From: Collybiopsis luxurians FD-317 M1
Taxonomy: Eukaryota > Basidiomycota > Agaricomycetes > Agaricales > Omphalotaceae
Assembly: GCA_000827265.1 (NCBI GenBank)
Contig: KN834874.1
Coordinates: forward strand, 1-64,000
Length of the DNA: 64,000 nt
Reading direction: 5' to 3'
Part shown: positions 34,050 to 44,114 of the stretch, one piece after another
Position numbering within the stretch: the first letter of the stretch is position 1
How the letters are laid out: each line of letters starts with the position of its first letter
Program-made: the position numbers and the translations under genes
Notes under the pieces: generated by a model
Database searches by the model: none
Told to the model about the DNA's origin: nothing
Seen by the model: only the letters and a program-made list of their open reading frames with translations

Positions 34050-35210
34050 TGTCTTGCAAAGTGCTGCATATAAGAGATATAAAATATTATCAAGGCCTTT
34101 AATTTTGCTTAGTCCCAGCACCAATATTTAAAAGACATGATTATAACAGGATGTCCTATTGTTTTTTCTATTTATAACACTGAAATAGGTAGTGCTCCAG
34201 TAACATTATGCCAGGTCACAACTTGAGTCAAGTCAGACTGATCTGCATCACATTAAGTTATGTCATTTGGAAATGGCTTCTCAGTCACTTGGAGTGACTC
34301 AGTCACAACTTATGTCATAGCCTTTCCTTAAATGGCAATGAGATTAATGTTGACCTTCTGGGGACCTATGTACTGCTTAATCCTACTTCCTCACTCATTG
34401 CATGTACATAAATAACATTTTAGAATAATTTTGCACCAATATAAATCTCAAAGGAGTGCAATATCAATGAACAGCTGTCCCAATGGGGCCCAGTTTGCCC
34501 AATTCAGTGTCAAATGATTTCTTTTTCATTCACTATCTTTTATTCTTTCATATACAATCCATTTTACTTACATACTGTCTCGCACAATGATCAATTCTTA
34601 AGGTAGGCCCATTCCACATGCTATAATCATTTATTAATTACATGCTTTTATGACACTACTTCAATTTGTTCATGTTTTATGTATGAACTTTTGAGCCCAG
34701 GACATAGAAATTCTAAAAAGTCGGGGGCTCCTTGATCTTGTACCACCATCACCATGAGAACTCCCACACTACCAGTGGCAAGGCCAGTGACTCTTACGAT
34801 GCTGCATCTACTGGTATCTGAATGATGTGGTCTTGATAAAAGGTCCTGTGAATCACTATTAGTCCTCTTTGAAAACCATTACCCAGATGTTGACCAGAAC
34901 TAGGGCTCTCAGTGAGGAGCTGAGTGGCCCAAGACTCTTTGTAGTCAAGGCACCAAAATGAAGTGCCGTAGCATCAATGCTGCCATGACAGCTACATCAT
35001 TATTTTGACTCATTTACACTCCCACACCTCACCCTTTGTCCACTGCCTTCTTCCAGTGCACCTTCCAAGTTATGCACCCTATCTGCTGAGGTCACTCTGC
35101 AGACAAGCTGGAATGCATCACACCACTCCTGACAATTACAAGCATGTCATACCAAACTATGAAGCAAAATTTCCTGGTTGTCTAATGGGTACCTGGCCAC
35201 TCAAAGAGGA
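34050..35210. other. AT-rich spacer
   Basis: I find no gene, RNA or clear repeat in this stretch. It is the 3' flank of the ankyrin gene. Confidence 0.35.
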
Positions 35211-35212
35211 AG

Positions 35213-35340
35213 GAAGGGGTATTGTCTATTAGCACCACATTCACATTTGTGCCTGAGTGCACATACACATTGGCCAGCGCACATTCACATTGGCTGGTGC
35301 ACATTCACATTCAGTGGTGCATATTCACCGTACATGTTCA
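35213..35340 (+). repeat. Left arm of an inverted repeat around the bZIP-like gene
   Basis: The sequence TATTGTCTATTAGCACCAC, ATTTGTGCCTGA and repeated CACATTCACATTGGC is matched in inverse orientation at about 41,290-41,405. The arms contain internal 15-16 base subrepeats. Without the copia insertion the arms would be about 1.6 kb apart, bracketing the gene. Confidence 0.7.
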
Positions 35341-36536
35341 GCTTGTATAGAACACGGAACAATTCTGCTTATACAATTGTTTATCAACAAACCTTTCTCT
35401 TCTATATTTTGACCATTACCCTGAGCATATCATAACCTTACAGTAAATGGAAGACAACCATCAAGCTGGTGAAAATCCAGACTGGGTGCATTTGGAACAA
35501 TATTTGGGAACTTAATGTAAGTATCCACCTTTTAGCATGTCAGACCAAAGATAACAGCGACAATAATGCTTCCATCATCTCTATAGAACTTTCAATACAT
35601 GAGCAATAATGAAGTCTACCAATTGGACCCTATTGTGCATTCTATAGATGGTAATGGAATAGAGATTGCACCCATGGGATCAGACAAAGGTACCTGTTTG
35701 CATTGTTGGTCATATTTTCTTGTATTTCTTTCAAACATGACAAGTGTTAATTAGTTCAAGATGCATCTGGATGTGTCAAACAGGAAGATCTTAGTGATCA
35801 GATGGTTCTTTCAAGCAACCCTGTGCAGATCTGGACAATGGAGGGAAATGGCTGCAAGATAATTTTAATTTTGGATTCAAATGATGAATCACACTCTAAT
35901 TCAGGTAAGCTACTCCAACCATGCTGCAAATGCTCATCAGAGGAAGAAGGAAACTCAAAAGCATCACAATGAGCTTTCCAGTCTTCGTGAAGAGCTGCAC
36001 ATTGCTGAGAATCAAACTAAGAATCTCAGAGCTCAAATTTGGCAGGCTTCTGGAAGACCAGCCTCAGGACAATGCACAGGTGCACCCGAATCTAATTCTA
36101 GCAGCTGCGTGACCTTTACAAGGGATAGGAGTTAGGTGAGAGCTTCAGTAGCACCTTATACTCAGCCTAAACCAATTCATAAGTATAACATAGCGATGCA
36201 CAGTGGCTGACTCAATATATGCAAAGCCGAGGCGCTCCAGTTAAAATTTCTGAATGGTAAGAAGACATTGGCCATAAGGCTTACATTTCATGACTGCACA
36301 GTCGCTTATGCTCCTTTGCAGAATTTCAGATGTTTGGTACCTTGACTGCAGCAGAATCTTTGCCACAGCTTTTTGCATTTACATCTAACACAGAGGGATC
36401 CTCCAGGTATAATGGGTATAATGGGTCCCATGTATCTTCGGAGCCTCTGTCTGATGCAGACATGGTTCAGCTTGACATGATTCTCAATGAGACTTTTGGT
36501 AGTGCAGGTAATACATCTGTAGGCCATGTGGGATTC

Positions 36537-36714
36537 TGTTGCGCAGGGTTATGGCAAGGACAATGGAGCAGATAGATAATGTTCTATTTTGTCTATGTAC
36601 TTTACAAGCTTTTATAATAAATATCTATTTTACTAGAATAATCTACAAATATCTAGAGCACTCCACAGAGTCGCTCCGAGAACTATTGTAGAATATTCTA
36701 CAATATTCTCAACA
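36537..36714 (-). repeat. Copia 3' LTR (minus orientation)
   Basis: 178 bases, flanked outside by GATTC. It contains the mirror-like TAGAATATTCTACAATATTC near its end, identical in the other LTR. Confidence 0.95.
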
Positions 36715-36726
36715 CTCCCCCTTGAC

Positions 36727-39700
36727 TCAAGCAGAGTGCGACATTATTCGGTTGCATAAGGATTGGAATGCAGGTTGAGGAAGGGGTTTAGTGAGGATGT
36801 CAGCGAGGTTGTCCTCAGAGGTGCAGTGGACGAGTTTTACTTTGTTAGAAGCAACTCATTCACAGACAAAGTGATATCTGATGTCAATATGCTTTGAACG
36901 AGCATGAAATACTACATTCTCAGCAAACATCATTGCAGCCTGGTTGTCAACTTGAATAGTAGTTGGGTTGCTGGTCTGAACACCAAGTTCAGAGCTGAGT
37001 TCCTGAAGCCAAATTACTTCACATGTGGCTTGTGCGAGAGCCATGAATTCAGCTTCCATAGTAGACAAAGCTACTGTGGGTTGTTTGCAAGAACTCCATG
37101 AAATAGGACCATTAGCAAAGAAGGATAAGTATCCAGATATGGAATGACGGTCAATGATGCTGTTGCCCCAGTCTGCATTGGAATAAGTTTCTAGGTCTCC
37201 ATTGCTATGAAAGGTGATGCCGAGTTTGGTAGTACCACGTAAGTACCGAAAAACTCATTTGAGTGCTGAAAGATGTTCAAGGGTTGGTCGCTGTGAAAAC
37301 TGTGAAAGGTGTTGGATGGCATATGCAAGATCAGGCCAAGTAGCAATGCTGAGATACATCAGTTTGCCTACTCCAGAAAGATATTCTTGGTGAAGGTCAC
37401 TGTTGACTATACGAGGGTCATCCTTGTCAGGCAGAGTGAGCTTTACATTTGGGTCAAGCAGAGTAGAGACTGGATTGGAGTTGGCCATGCCAACAGACTC
37501 CAATACTCTTTGAGCATATGCAGATTGCAAGAGCCAGTATGAACCATCAAGGCTGCTAGTGATTTCCATTCCTAGAATGTGTTTGAGTTCACCCAGATCA
37601 GTGACATCAAATTTGGATCGCAGCTCCCCCTTAAGCTGAGCAAGTTCTTTGTCAGTTTTCACAAAAAGTGTCATGTCATCTACATGAACAGCAACAATGG
37701 TAGGAGAGCCATTATCTGAGTTGCATCAGATATAGACACATTGGTCAGATATGAGGCAGGTGAAATTGAGTTGTTTAAATGCAGCATTGAGAGTCCTGTT
37801 TCAGTTATTGCCAGACTGTCGCAAACCATATAGAGAGAGTTTTAAAAGGCATGATCAGCCAGTGCCATCATCAAAACCTTCAGGTTGGCGCATATAGACA
37901 GTTTCTTCAAGTTTACTGTTAAGGTAAGCTCCAACCACACCCATGCCATGAGCTTTGAGTTTGTATTGCACAGCAAGAGCAAGCAGAAACCTAAAAGTTT
38001 CTAGATGGATGGTGGGTGCAAAAGTTGCATTGAAATCAATGCCAGGAATTTGTGAGAAGCCTTTGACAACAAGGCAGGCTTTATGCTTTACTACATTTCC
38101 TTGAGCATCATGTTTGAGTCTATAGACCCAACGACAGGGAATAGCTTTCCGATCTTCTGGTAATTGAGTGAGCTGCCAAGTCCCAAGTTTAAGATGCTGT
38201 TTCATTTCAATATGCATGGCTTCTAGCCACTGAGGCCAATCGGGACGAGCTCTGGCTTCATTTACCGATTTGGGATCATCATCTAACTCAGTGATTGCAA
38301 GTGCAAAATCACAGGCTAAATGACTGCGAGTACATTTCCCTTCAATTATATTGTCTGTAGTAATGGCACTGCTGATATCTTGAGGTGCCTTGGTAGCAGG
38401 TAGCATGGGAGATGCAGGAGGTGAAGGACTTGGAGAGGAAATTGGTGTAAGTGCCGAAAGGTCAGAAATGGGATCAGTAGGGGATGCTTCAGGTAGTGAA
38501 GGCAGAATGGGATTCTCTGGCTGAATTGATGGCTGCTCAACATTCTCCCCCTCAGCCAGAGAAGGGAATGGAGCTGGAACGATGTACTCATCTTCAATGG
38601 TCTTTGGGTCCTGAAAAATGACATTTCTGGATGTCTGGACTATACGGTTGCCATGGTTGAAGTATTGATATGCATGGGATTTGGTTGATAAACCAACAAA
38701 ATGGAACTGTTTAGCTTTTGCCATTAATTTATGAACCTTGCCGTCCTGCTGGAGAACCCAAATCTTTGAGCCAAATTCATGGACATTTGATATATCAGGC
38801 TTCTGGCCAGTAAAAGCTTCTTCAGGTGTAATGTCCACATCAAGAGCTGCAGTAGGACAGATGTTACGAATATAAAAAGCATAATTGACAGCTTCAGGCC
38901 AGAGATACCAAGGTAGGCCAGAGCTGATCATCATGGTATGTGCATGTTCAATAATAGTCCAATTCAAGTGCTCCGCAACACCATTTTGAGCAGAGGAATG
39001 AGGAGCAGTAAGCTCAAACTCAATTCCTTGGCTTGAAAGCCATTCAAGGGTTTCGGCATTGAGATATTCCTTTCCATTATCAAAACAGAAACATTGCAGT
39101 TTTTGGCCAGTTCGGAGTTCAATATATGCGACATAGTCCTTTATTGCTTGAAGGACAGTTCGGCCTTCTTTATTCTTGAGGAAGCAAGCAGAACTCCGAA
39201 ATGTTTTTGCATCTGTAAAGGATATGAAATATTGTTCTCCTCTAATGCCTTGAGTGTGAGCTTTCCCCCATAAATCAGAATATACCATATCACCAATATG
39301 CTTGTATATGCACTGTGATTCTTTTGGGAATGGAAGAACATGTGCTTTGCCTTGGATACAGGCCAAGCACTGATGCAGTTTTTCTTGCATTTTAACATCC
39401 ATACCCTTGACCATTTCTTTGGTCTTGAGCTTTCATACAGCACTGTGATTTAAATGTCCAAGTGCTCAATGCCATTCATCCCAGGTACAAGCCGGAAAAG
39501 CAAATGTATTATTAGGGGAAGTCACTGGATGGGAGGCAGGTGAAGTCGGAGCGAGACAAAGCTTGTAGAGCCGAGAAACTTTATCACCAATAGCTAGAAT
39601 TGTACCGCTTTTTTTAGAATGAATTTCTACAGTGTTGCCATCAAACACAGTGCAGTAACCAGCATCAGTCAGCCGAGAAACTGAAATAAGGTTGAACAGA

Positions 39701-40854
39701 GCAGTGGGACAATGCAATACATCTCGTAGCATACATGCTCAAGATTTCTTGCCAACTGCAAAAGACAGTGGGACTGTACCATGTCCAAGACCAGCAGATT
39801 CACCAAGGCCAGTAATCTTGTGGCTGGGTGTAGAGATATAATGGGTAAAAAGATCTCTGTTACAGATTATTGACCTACTACAACCTGAATCTAGTAGCCA
39901 ATCACCTGTCTGCAAGCCTTGGGCCATAGATGGCTCACAAACTAAAAAGCCGAAATCTTCATCATCTGCTATAGGCAGCAGGGCATCATTGATTGCAACA
40001 TTGGCTCAAGACTTATTGAATTTGCCCTTTCCCCTGCGATTAGAATTAGGGTTGCGTCATTTGAATTTGCCAGACTGATTCTGATTAGGCTGATTATATT
40101 GGTTCTTCTGGTGATGTTTGCTGGCATAGTGGCCCATCTGACCACATTCAAAGCATTTCACCCTTGACATATCGACAGCGGGAAGAGCAGTTGTTGGATC
40201 AGAAGGGGTGCGGGCTTGGCACTGAGAATCTTCAGCAAGTATTCAAGCAATAAGCTTGGTGGAGTCAGTGGCGACATCATCACTGACTGCTGAAACAAAT
40301 GTGTCCCATGACTCTGGAAGGGACTCAAGTAGTGTATATGCAAATTCATCATCAGGGACAGTGTGTCCGAGGTGAGAAAGCTCAGCCTCATAGGAGCGCA
40401 TCAATCTGATGTGTTCTTCAATATCCCCATCTTTGGAACAAGTGGTCCGGTGGAATTTTTGATGTGTAAGGGTGATACCTATTGCTCCCTTAGCTTCGTA
40501 CATATTAGATAGAGCTGTCCATGCATCCTTTGCCCTAGTGGCATTGGATACATAAACAAGAACATTGTCTGCAACACGCAGAACAATGGTAGAGAGAGCT
40601 TTTCAATCTGTACGGAGCCAGGTAGCATATGCCGCAGTGTCAGAGGTATCAGGGATAACAGGATTGTCAGCAATATGGTGGTCATAGTTGAGGTCTGTGA
40701 GGATATGTTTCATCCTGACTTTCCAGACAGCGTAATTCTCTGCACCGCGCAGAGGCTCAATTCGGTATACATGGGAATCAGAAGATGAAGAAGACATGGT
40801 GAATAGGAGGTTGTTGTCGGTGCTAGCGGGATAATCAACAAAAAAGGAAGTCAC
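36727..40854 (-). pseudogene. Copia Gag-Pol polyprotein with TGA-only internal stops
   Basis: One continuous frame of about 1,375 codons holds, in order: Gag (MSSSSSDSHVYRIEPLRG); a knuckle CFECGQMGHYASKH; protease WLLDSGCSRS; an integrase zinc region (ALGHLNHSAV...CLAC); the integrase core with SDLWG, FDNGKEY and QNGVAEHLNW; reverse transcriptase (WVYRLKHDAQGN; VHVDDMTLF); and RNase H (STMEAEFMALAQ; QVDNQAA; SKHIDIRYHF). There are no frameshifts, but twelve internal TGAs (at 40,603, 40,243, 40,057, 40,006, 39,739, 39,466, 39,433, 37,855, 37,801, 37,726, 37,255 and 36,856) plus the final TGA at 36,727. TAA and TAG are absent. Several sites align with conserved Arg, as in WH-stop-ALGH and LK-stop-VFRYL. 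Catalytic residues are otherwise intact. Confidence 0.9.
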
Positions 40855-40942
40855 AGATCACAACCTGGAGCGAGGCTCAAACAGGGATACAATGCGGATC
40901 AAAGCAGATAACCAAAGAGTAGTTTCGGAATAATACAGGGCA

Positions 40943-40957
40943 CCGGGGCCCATAACC
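40943..40957 (-). promoter_or_regulatory. Copia primer binding site
   Basis: Directly inside the 5' LTR the element strand reads GGTTATGGGCCCCGG. This can pair with an anticodon-arm segment of initiator tRNA-Met (GCUCAUAACC, with one G-U pair), the half-tRNA priming known for Ty5 and copia. Confidence 0.55.
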
Positions 40958-41135
40958 TGTTGCACAGGGTTATGGCGAGGACAACGGAGCGGATAGATAA
41001 TGTTCTATTTTGTCTATGTACTTTACAAGCTTTTATAATAAATATCTATTTTACTAGAATAATCTACGAATATCTAGAGCACTCCGCAGAGTCGCTCCGA
41101 GAACTATTGTAGAATATTCTACAATATTCTCAACA
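40958..41135 (-). repeat. Copia 5' LTR (minus orientation)
   Basis: 178 bases, 172 of them identical to the other LTR. Five of the six differing sites retain CpG here, against one in the 3' LTR. Confidence 0.95.
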
Positions 41136-41289
41136 GATTCACTGGAAACAGCTTTGATTTCGATTGGTCTAATAGTAACAACTATGGTAGTGGTATGGTA
41201 TGGTATTAGCTGTGATCTTCACTGTCAGTATGGTGAGGGTTTGTATATACTACAGCTGAATGAAGTTCGAGTGTACATACACAATGACT

Positions 41290-41405
41290 AATGGTTGAGG
41301 TTCCATCTAATGTGAATGTGCGCCGGCCAATGTGAATGTGGGCTGGCCAATGTGTATGTGCGGTCAGGCACAAATGTGGATGTGGTGCTAATGGACAACA
41401 CTGCG
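41290..41405 (-). repeat. Right arm of the inverted repeat around the bZIP-like gene
   Basis: Read on the minus strand it gives TGTCCATTAGCACCACATC, CATTTGTGCCTGA and CACATTCACATTGGCCGGC, matching 35,218-35,320 on the plus strand. The outer border is near 41,405. Confidence 0.7.
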
Positions 41406-41419
41406 GCACACGCTGTTAG

Positions 41420-42120
41420 ACTCTTCAGAATCACCTATGCTGTTTGAACTATCAATCACAGCTTCTCGGACCGGAAAGGCGAGAATAGACTTCCAAATTA
41501 GACTAGGTTTGAAAGTTTCACCCTTGGTCATTCTACCATTTCATGGATTGACTGATATCATGAAGGTCCTCATCCAGATTTTGACCAAGAATGCTACTGC
41601 CGTTAAAGCTAGGCAAAAATTGACCAGGTCAATAGAAGAACCTAAAAAGTAGGCTGCTTCAAGTATCACATCTTCAGCTAATACTTTGAATGACCTGAAT
41701 TGAACCAGATAAATCACGATTCACTCTAAGTCAATTGAAAATTCCAGGGTCAATTGATATTACCATCGGCTGGAACGATTATAGTCTACGCTCTTACTGC
41801 TTCCGAAGCTCGAGGGTAAGACAGAGAGAATGAGAAGTTCATTTTTGCTGCCGCAGGCCACCCTTCTAGGGTCAGAAATGGACAAATATATAAAATTACC
41901 TGAGTGTAGTAATAGAAGAGAGCTCGTAGTTTTATAACCAGTTAATTGCATTGTGACAATTTATGTTCAGTTGTATTATGCATATAATGACACAGAAAAC
42001 TAAACATATGAGCTGCAGTTATAAAAGGCGAAGCACATGGCAAAAGAATTCAAAAATAAGTAAGAACATCATAGTGAACATAGAAAGTATGAAAAAGAGA
42101 ATATGTAGCAGTATGAAAAT
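41420..42120. other. Spacer without recognisable gene
   Basis: A plus-strand frame at 41,437-41,652 (GKARIDFQIRLGLKVS) is short and matches nothing known to me. The rest is AT-rich. Confidence 0.3.
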
Positions 42121-42147
42121 TAGTGACTGTGGGGGTCATTTGGTAGG

Positions 42148-42670
42148 TTAGTATTTGTTGCTGTTTGCTTCCACATCGATCCTGCCATCTTCGTTGTCAA
42201 TCTCATCCTCTTGCACCGTCTGTGTATTATTCTCCATCTTTTCTTCATGGACTTCTTTCCAGTGTCTGCCCATTTTTGTGAATGTCCCGCTGACCACAGT
42301 ATAAATGTTGCCATGTCTCCTTCCTCTCCCAACAGATCTCCTAAGTCCAAATTTTCTGAAGCCTCTCACAGAATGTGTCTGTGTTCCCTGTACTTTCCAT
42401 GCAATTGAATGACATGATCCCGCATCTGGAGCTCGAGAGAGACTGCAGCTTAATTGCTCCAGAGGATAAGAATTCCCCTGCAGCTGCCCCTTTGCGAGCT
42501 GGAGTCTTTGCACCTCTGCCTGCAGCTGCACTCTCCAGGCATAAACTTCTCACTTCTCGACCTGCAGCTGCTTTTCCCTATCACTAATCCTCCTCTCTTC
42601 ATCAGTCAACTGCAGTTTCTTGTTATTTATTTGCTCTCCTCGTCGTGCAATTTCCTACTCAAGTAGTAAG
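42148..42670 (-). pseudogene. 3' fragment of the giant heptad-gene paralogue
   Basis: The frame gives EERRISDREKQLQVEK, then TGA at 42,550-42,552, then EVYAWRVQLQAEVQRL ... SCSLSRAPDAGSCHSIAWKVQGTQTH, ending at 42,148. The 16.7 kb gene has RRISDIEKQLQGEKQEI, WRMQLQEK and SCSLSQAPDPRSHSSLVWKVQGAHTH at the same place. This is therefore a 5'-truncated copy with a stop where the paralogue has Gln. No heptad array remains. Confidence 0.8.
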
Positions 42671-42679
42671 CATATATTT

Positions 42680-43640
42680 AGTTGTCATCAGCCCTGAAAG
42701 GGCAGACTTTGATCAAGCCTCTAATCTTGCGCAGATCGAGAAGCGGTGAGCTCCATTTATAAACCTGAAAAATCAAGTACTTCAATTGTTCTATCTTTAG
42801 CTGAAAATTCATACTTACGACGTCGACCCAGATGTTTCCTGATTGTGGACCATGCCATGTAATAAAACTTCCTTCCTTCCTTCCTGACTCGAACTTGGGA
42901 TTTCCCGCTAAGGCAGCCAAATTAAAACACCTCTGCAGCAATGGCCAGCATTGACATCTTCAAACAACTGCTGATGAGATCATTGAAGCTCACAGGAGCT
43001 TTTGTCTATCAGCGATGTATCGAGGACAGTGCACCATTCGATGACGTGCAGATAAAAACAATGAATTTGCGTTTTTATCTCAAGACGAATTTGGAGGTCT
43101 ATTTTCAAAACTATTGAGAAGCTGAGTGGTGTAGGGAATTCGGCATTCAACCTCGGTAAAATTAGTACACAACCGGTGCCCGTGACATTTGCTCGTAGTC
43201 TGGCACGGATAGTTCACTCATTGGCTATAACTTTGGAATTGCGTAGGGATTTACCGTATCAGAAAAGCTAAACAATGATACTCAAGCTTTAAGCTAATAT
43301 CACAGGTGTGGGTTGCTTCTCGTGTCGTTTCGCCCAGTTCTTTCATTCATTTTTTGAACACAATGGGCCTCTCAACAGCGGCTCGCCAATCGCCAAAAGT
43401 CGACCCGAATTTAAAAAAATACTCTTCGTCCTCAGCGCACTCTCGCTATGCATCCGTTGGCCTCCCTGGCATCCATCTGCCCAGACGATCTCGATTCCTT
43501 TTGAATGTCGATCTCGTAGGCGAACGTTGGCTCTCCCGATGACTATGTCATTTCACTTGGCGCTGTACGAGGGCCTTGTATCGAAGGAGAAGATCATGAA
43601 GCCTTGAGAGGAGACGGCAAAAGTCGCCAGCGGAAGCCAT
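42680..43640. other. Spacer with weak open frames
   Basis: Frames at 43,306-43,607 (AARQSPKVDPNLKKYSS) are open on both strands but match no family. No RNA or mobile element is recognised. Confidence 0.3.
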
Positions 43641-43649
43641 AATTTCATT

Positions 43650-43970
43650 GACAGCTGCGATGGGGATGAGATGAAACTCGGAAATGAGAACATTCAGCAG
43701 GAAATGGATTTGTGATGGCGACTGTTGACCTGGAGTGATATGTACCTCCTCCTTCTAGCTGCAGGCAATCGATACTCCGCCAGCGGGACCTCCGTACTTT
43801 GGTCTACGGTGTATTCTGAACCAGACAGGCGAAGAAGAGCGGAACCAGTACGGGAAGTCATACATCCCAAAGAAATCTCACATAAAACGACTGAAAGATG
43901 CTAATTCCATACGCAAGTTCACATCAAGCGTGTCTGTATGTAGTACATATATTCATGAAAGCTACCTGAG
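43650..43970 (+). pseudogene. Relic related to the 2.1-2.4 kb segment
   Basis: GAAATGGATTTGTGATGGCG followed by ATATGTACCTCCTCCTTC corresponds to GAGATGGATCTGCTGCGGC and ATATGTACCTCCTCCGAGC at 2,152-2,205. The block ends GAAATCTCACATAAAACGAC...GATGCTAA, against GAATCTCAGGCTACAAAACGACC...GATGCTAA. No continuous frame is kept. It precedes the 3' end of the ANK-WD40-heptad gene, just as the 2.1 kb copy precedes the heptad gene at 2.6 kb, so the two were duplicated together. Confidence 0.5.
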
Positions 43971-44114
43971 CGTTTCCGATGTCGAACAAAGATCTATATT
44001 CCTGCTCCAATGTCAATATCACCCCGGATGGAAGTTTCAAATGCGCTGCATCTACTCAGAATGGTCGAGTAGCGAATTTTCTCTGGTCTGGTGGGCTGCT
44101 TTGGCAGCGAGACT

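Larger units (their letters stand above)
36537..41135 (-). mobile_element. Complete Ty1/copia LTR retrotransposon
   Basis: Two 178-base LTRs (36,537-36,714 and 40,958-41,135) begin TGTTG and end CAACA on the plus strand and are flanked by the 5-base target duplication GATTC (36,532-36,536 and 41,136-41,140). On the element's own strand a purine tract (CAAGGGGGAG) precedes the 3' LTR. GGTTATGGGCCCCGG follows the 5' LTR, a likely primer site for an internal initiator-Met tRNA fragment as in Ty5 and Drosophila copia. The single Gag-Pol frame lies between. The LTRs differ at six positions, all at CpG/TpG/CpA. Confidence 0.95.
35447..41209 (+). pseudogene. bZIP-like gene split by a copia element
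   Basis: ATG at 35,447 (MEDNHQAGENPDWVHLEQY) is a possible start. Later exons include NFQYMSNNEVYQLDPIV (from about 35,588). The frame at 35,930-36,050 has NHAANAHQRKKETQ, then NELSSLREELHIAENQ. The N-x7-R spacing, the basic stretch and hydrophobics every seven residues suggest a bZIP domain, although the zipper is one residue out of standard register. The last exon (from about 36,321) ends ...GNTSVGHVGF at 36,536 and resumes after the element as TGNSFDFDWSNSNN, stopping at 41,207-41,209. The two halves join exactly in frame. A nuclear transcription factor is possible. Exon borders in the 5' half are uncertain. Confidence 0.5.

Noticed and set aside
36727..40854. TGA read as an amino acid (recoding) in the copia polyprotein
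   Set aside because: Several TGA sites align with conserved Arg rather than Trp, other genes in the window end normally at TGA, and one TGA has a CGA counterpart in a sister sirtuin copy. CpG mutation explains the pattern better.
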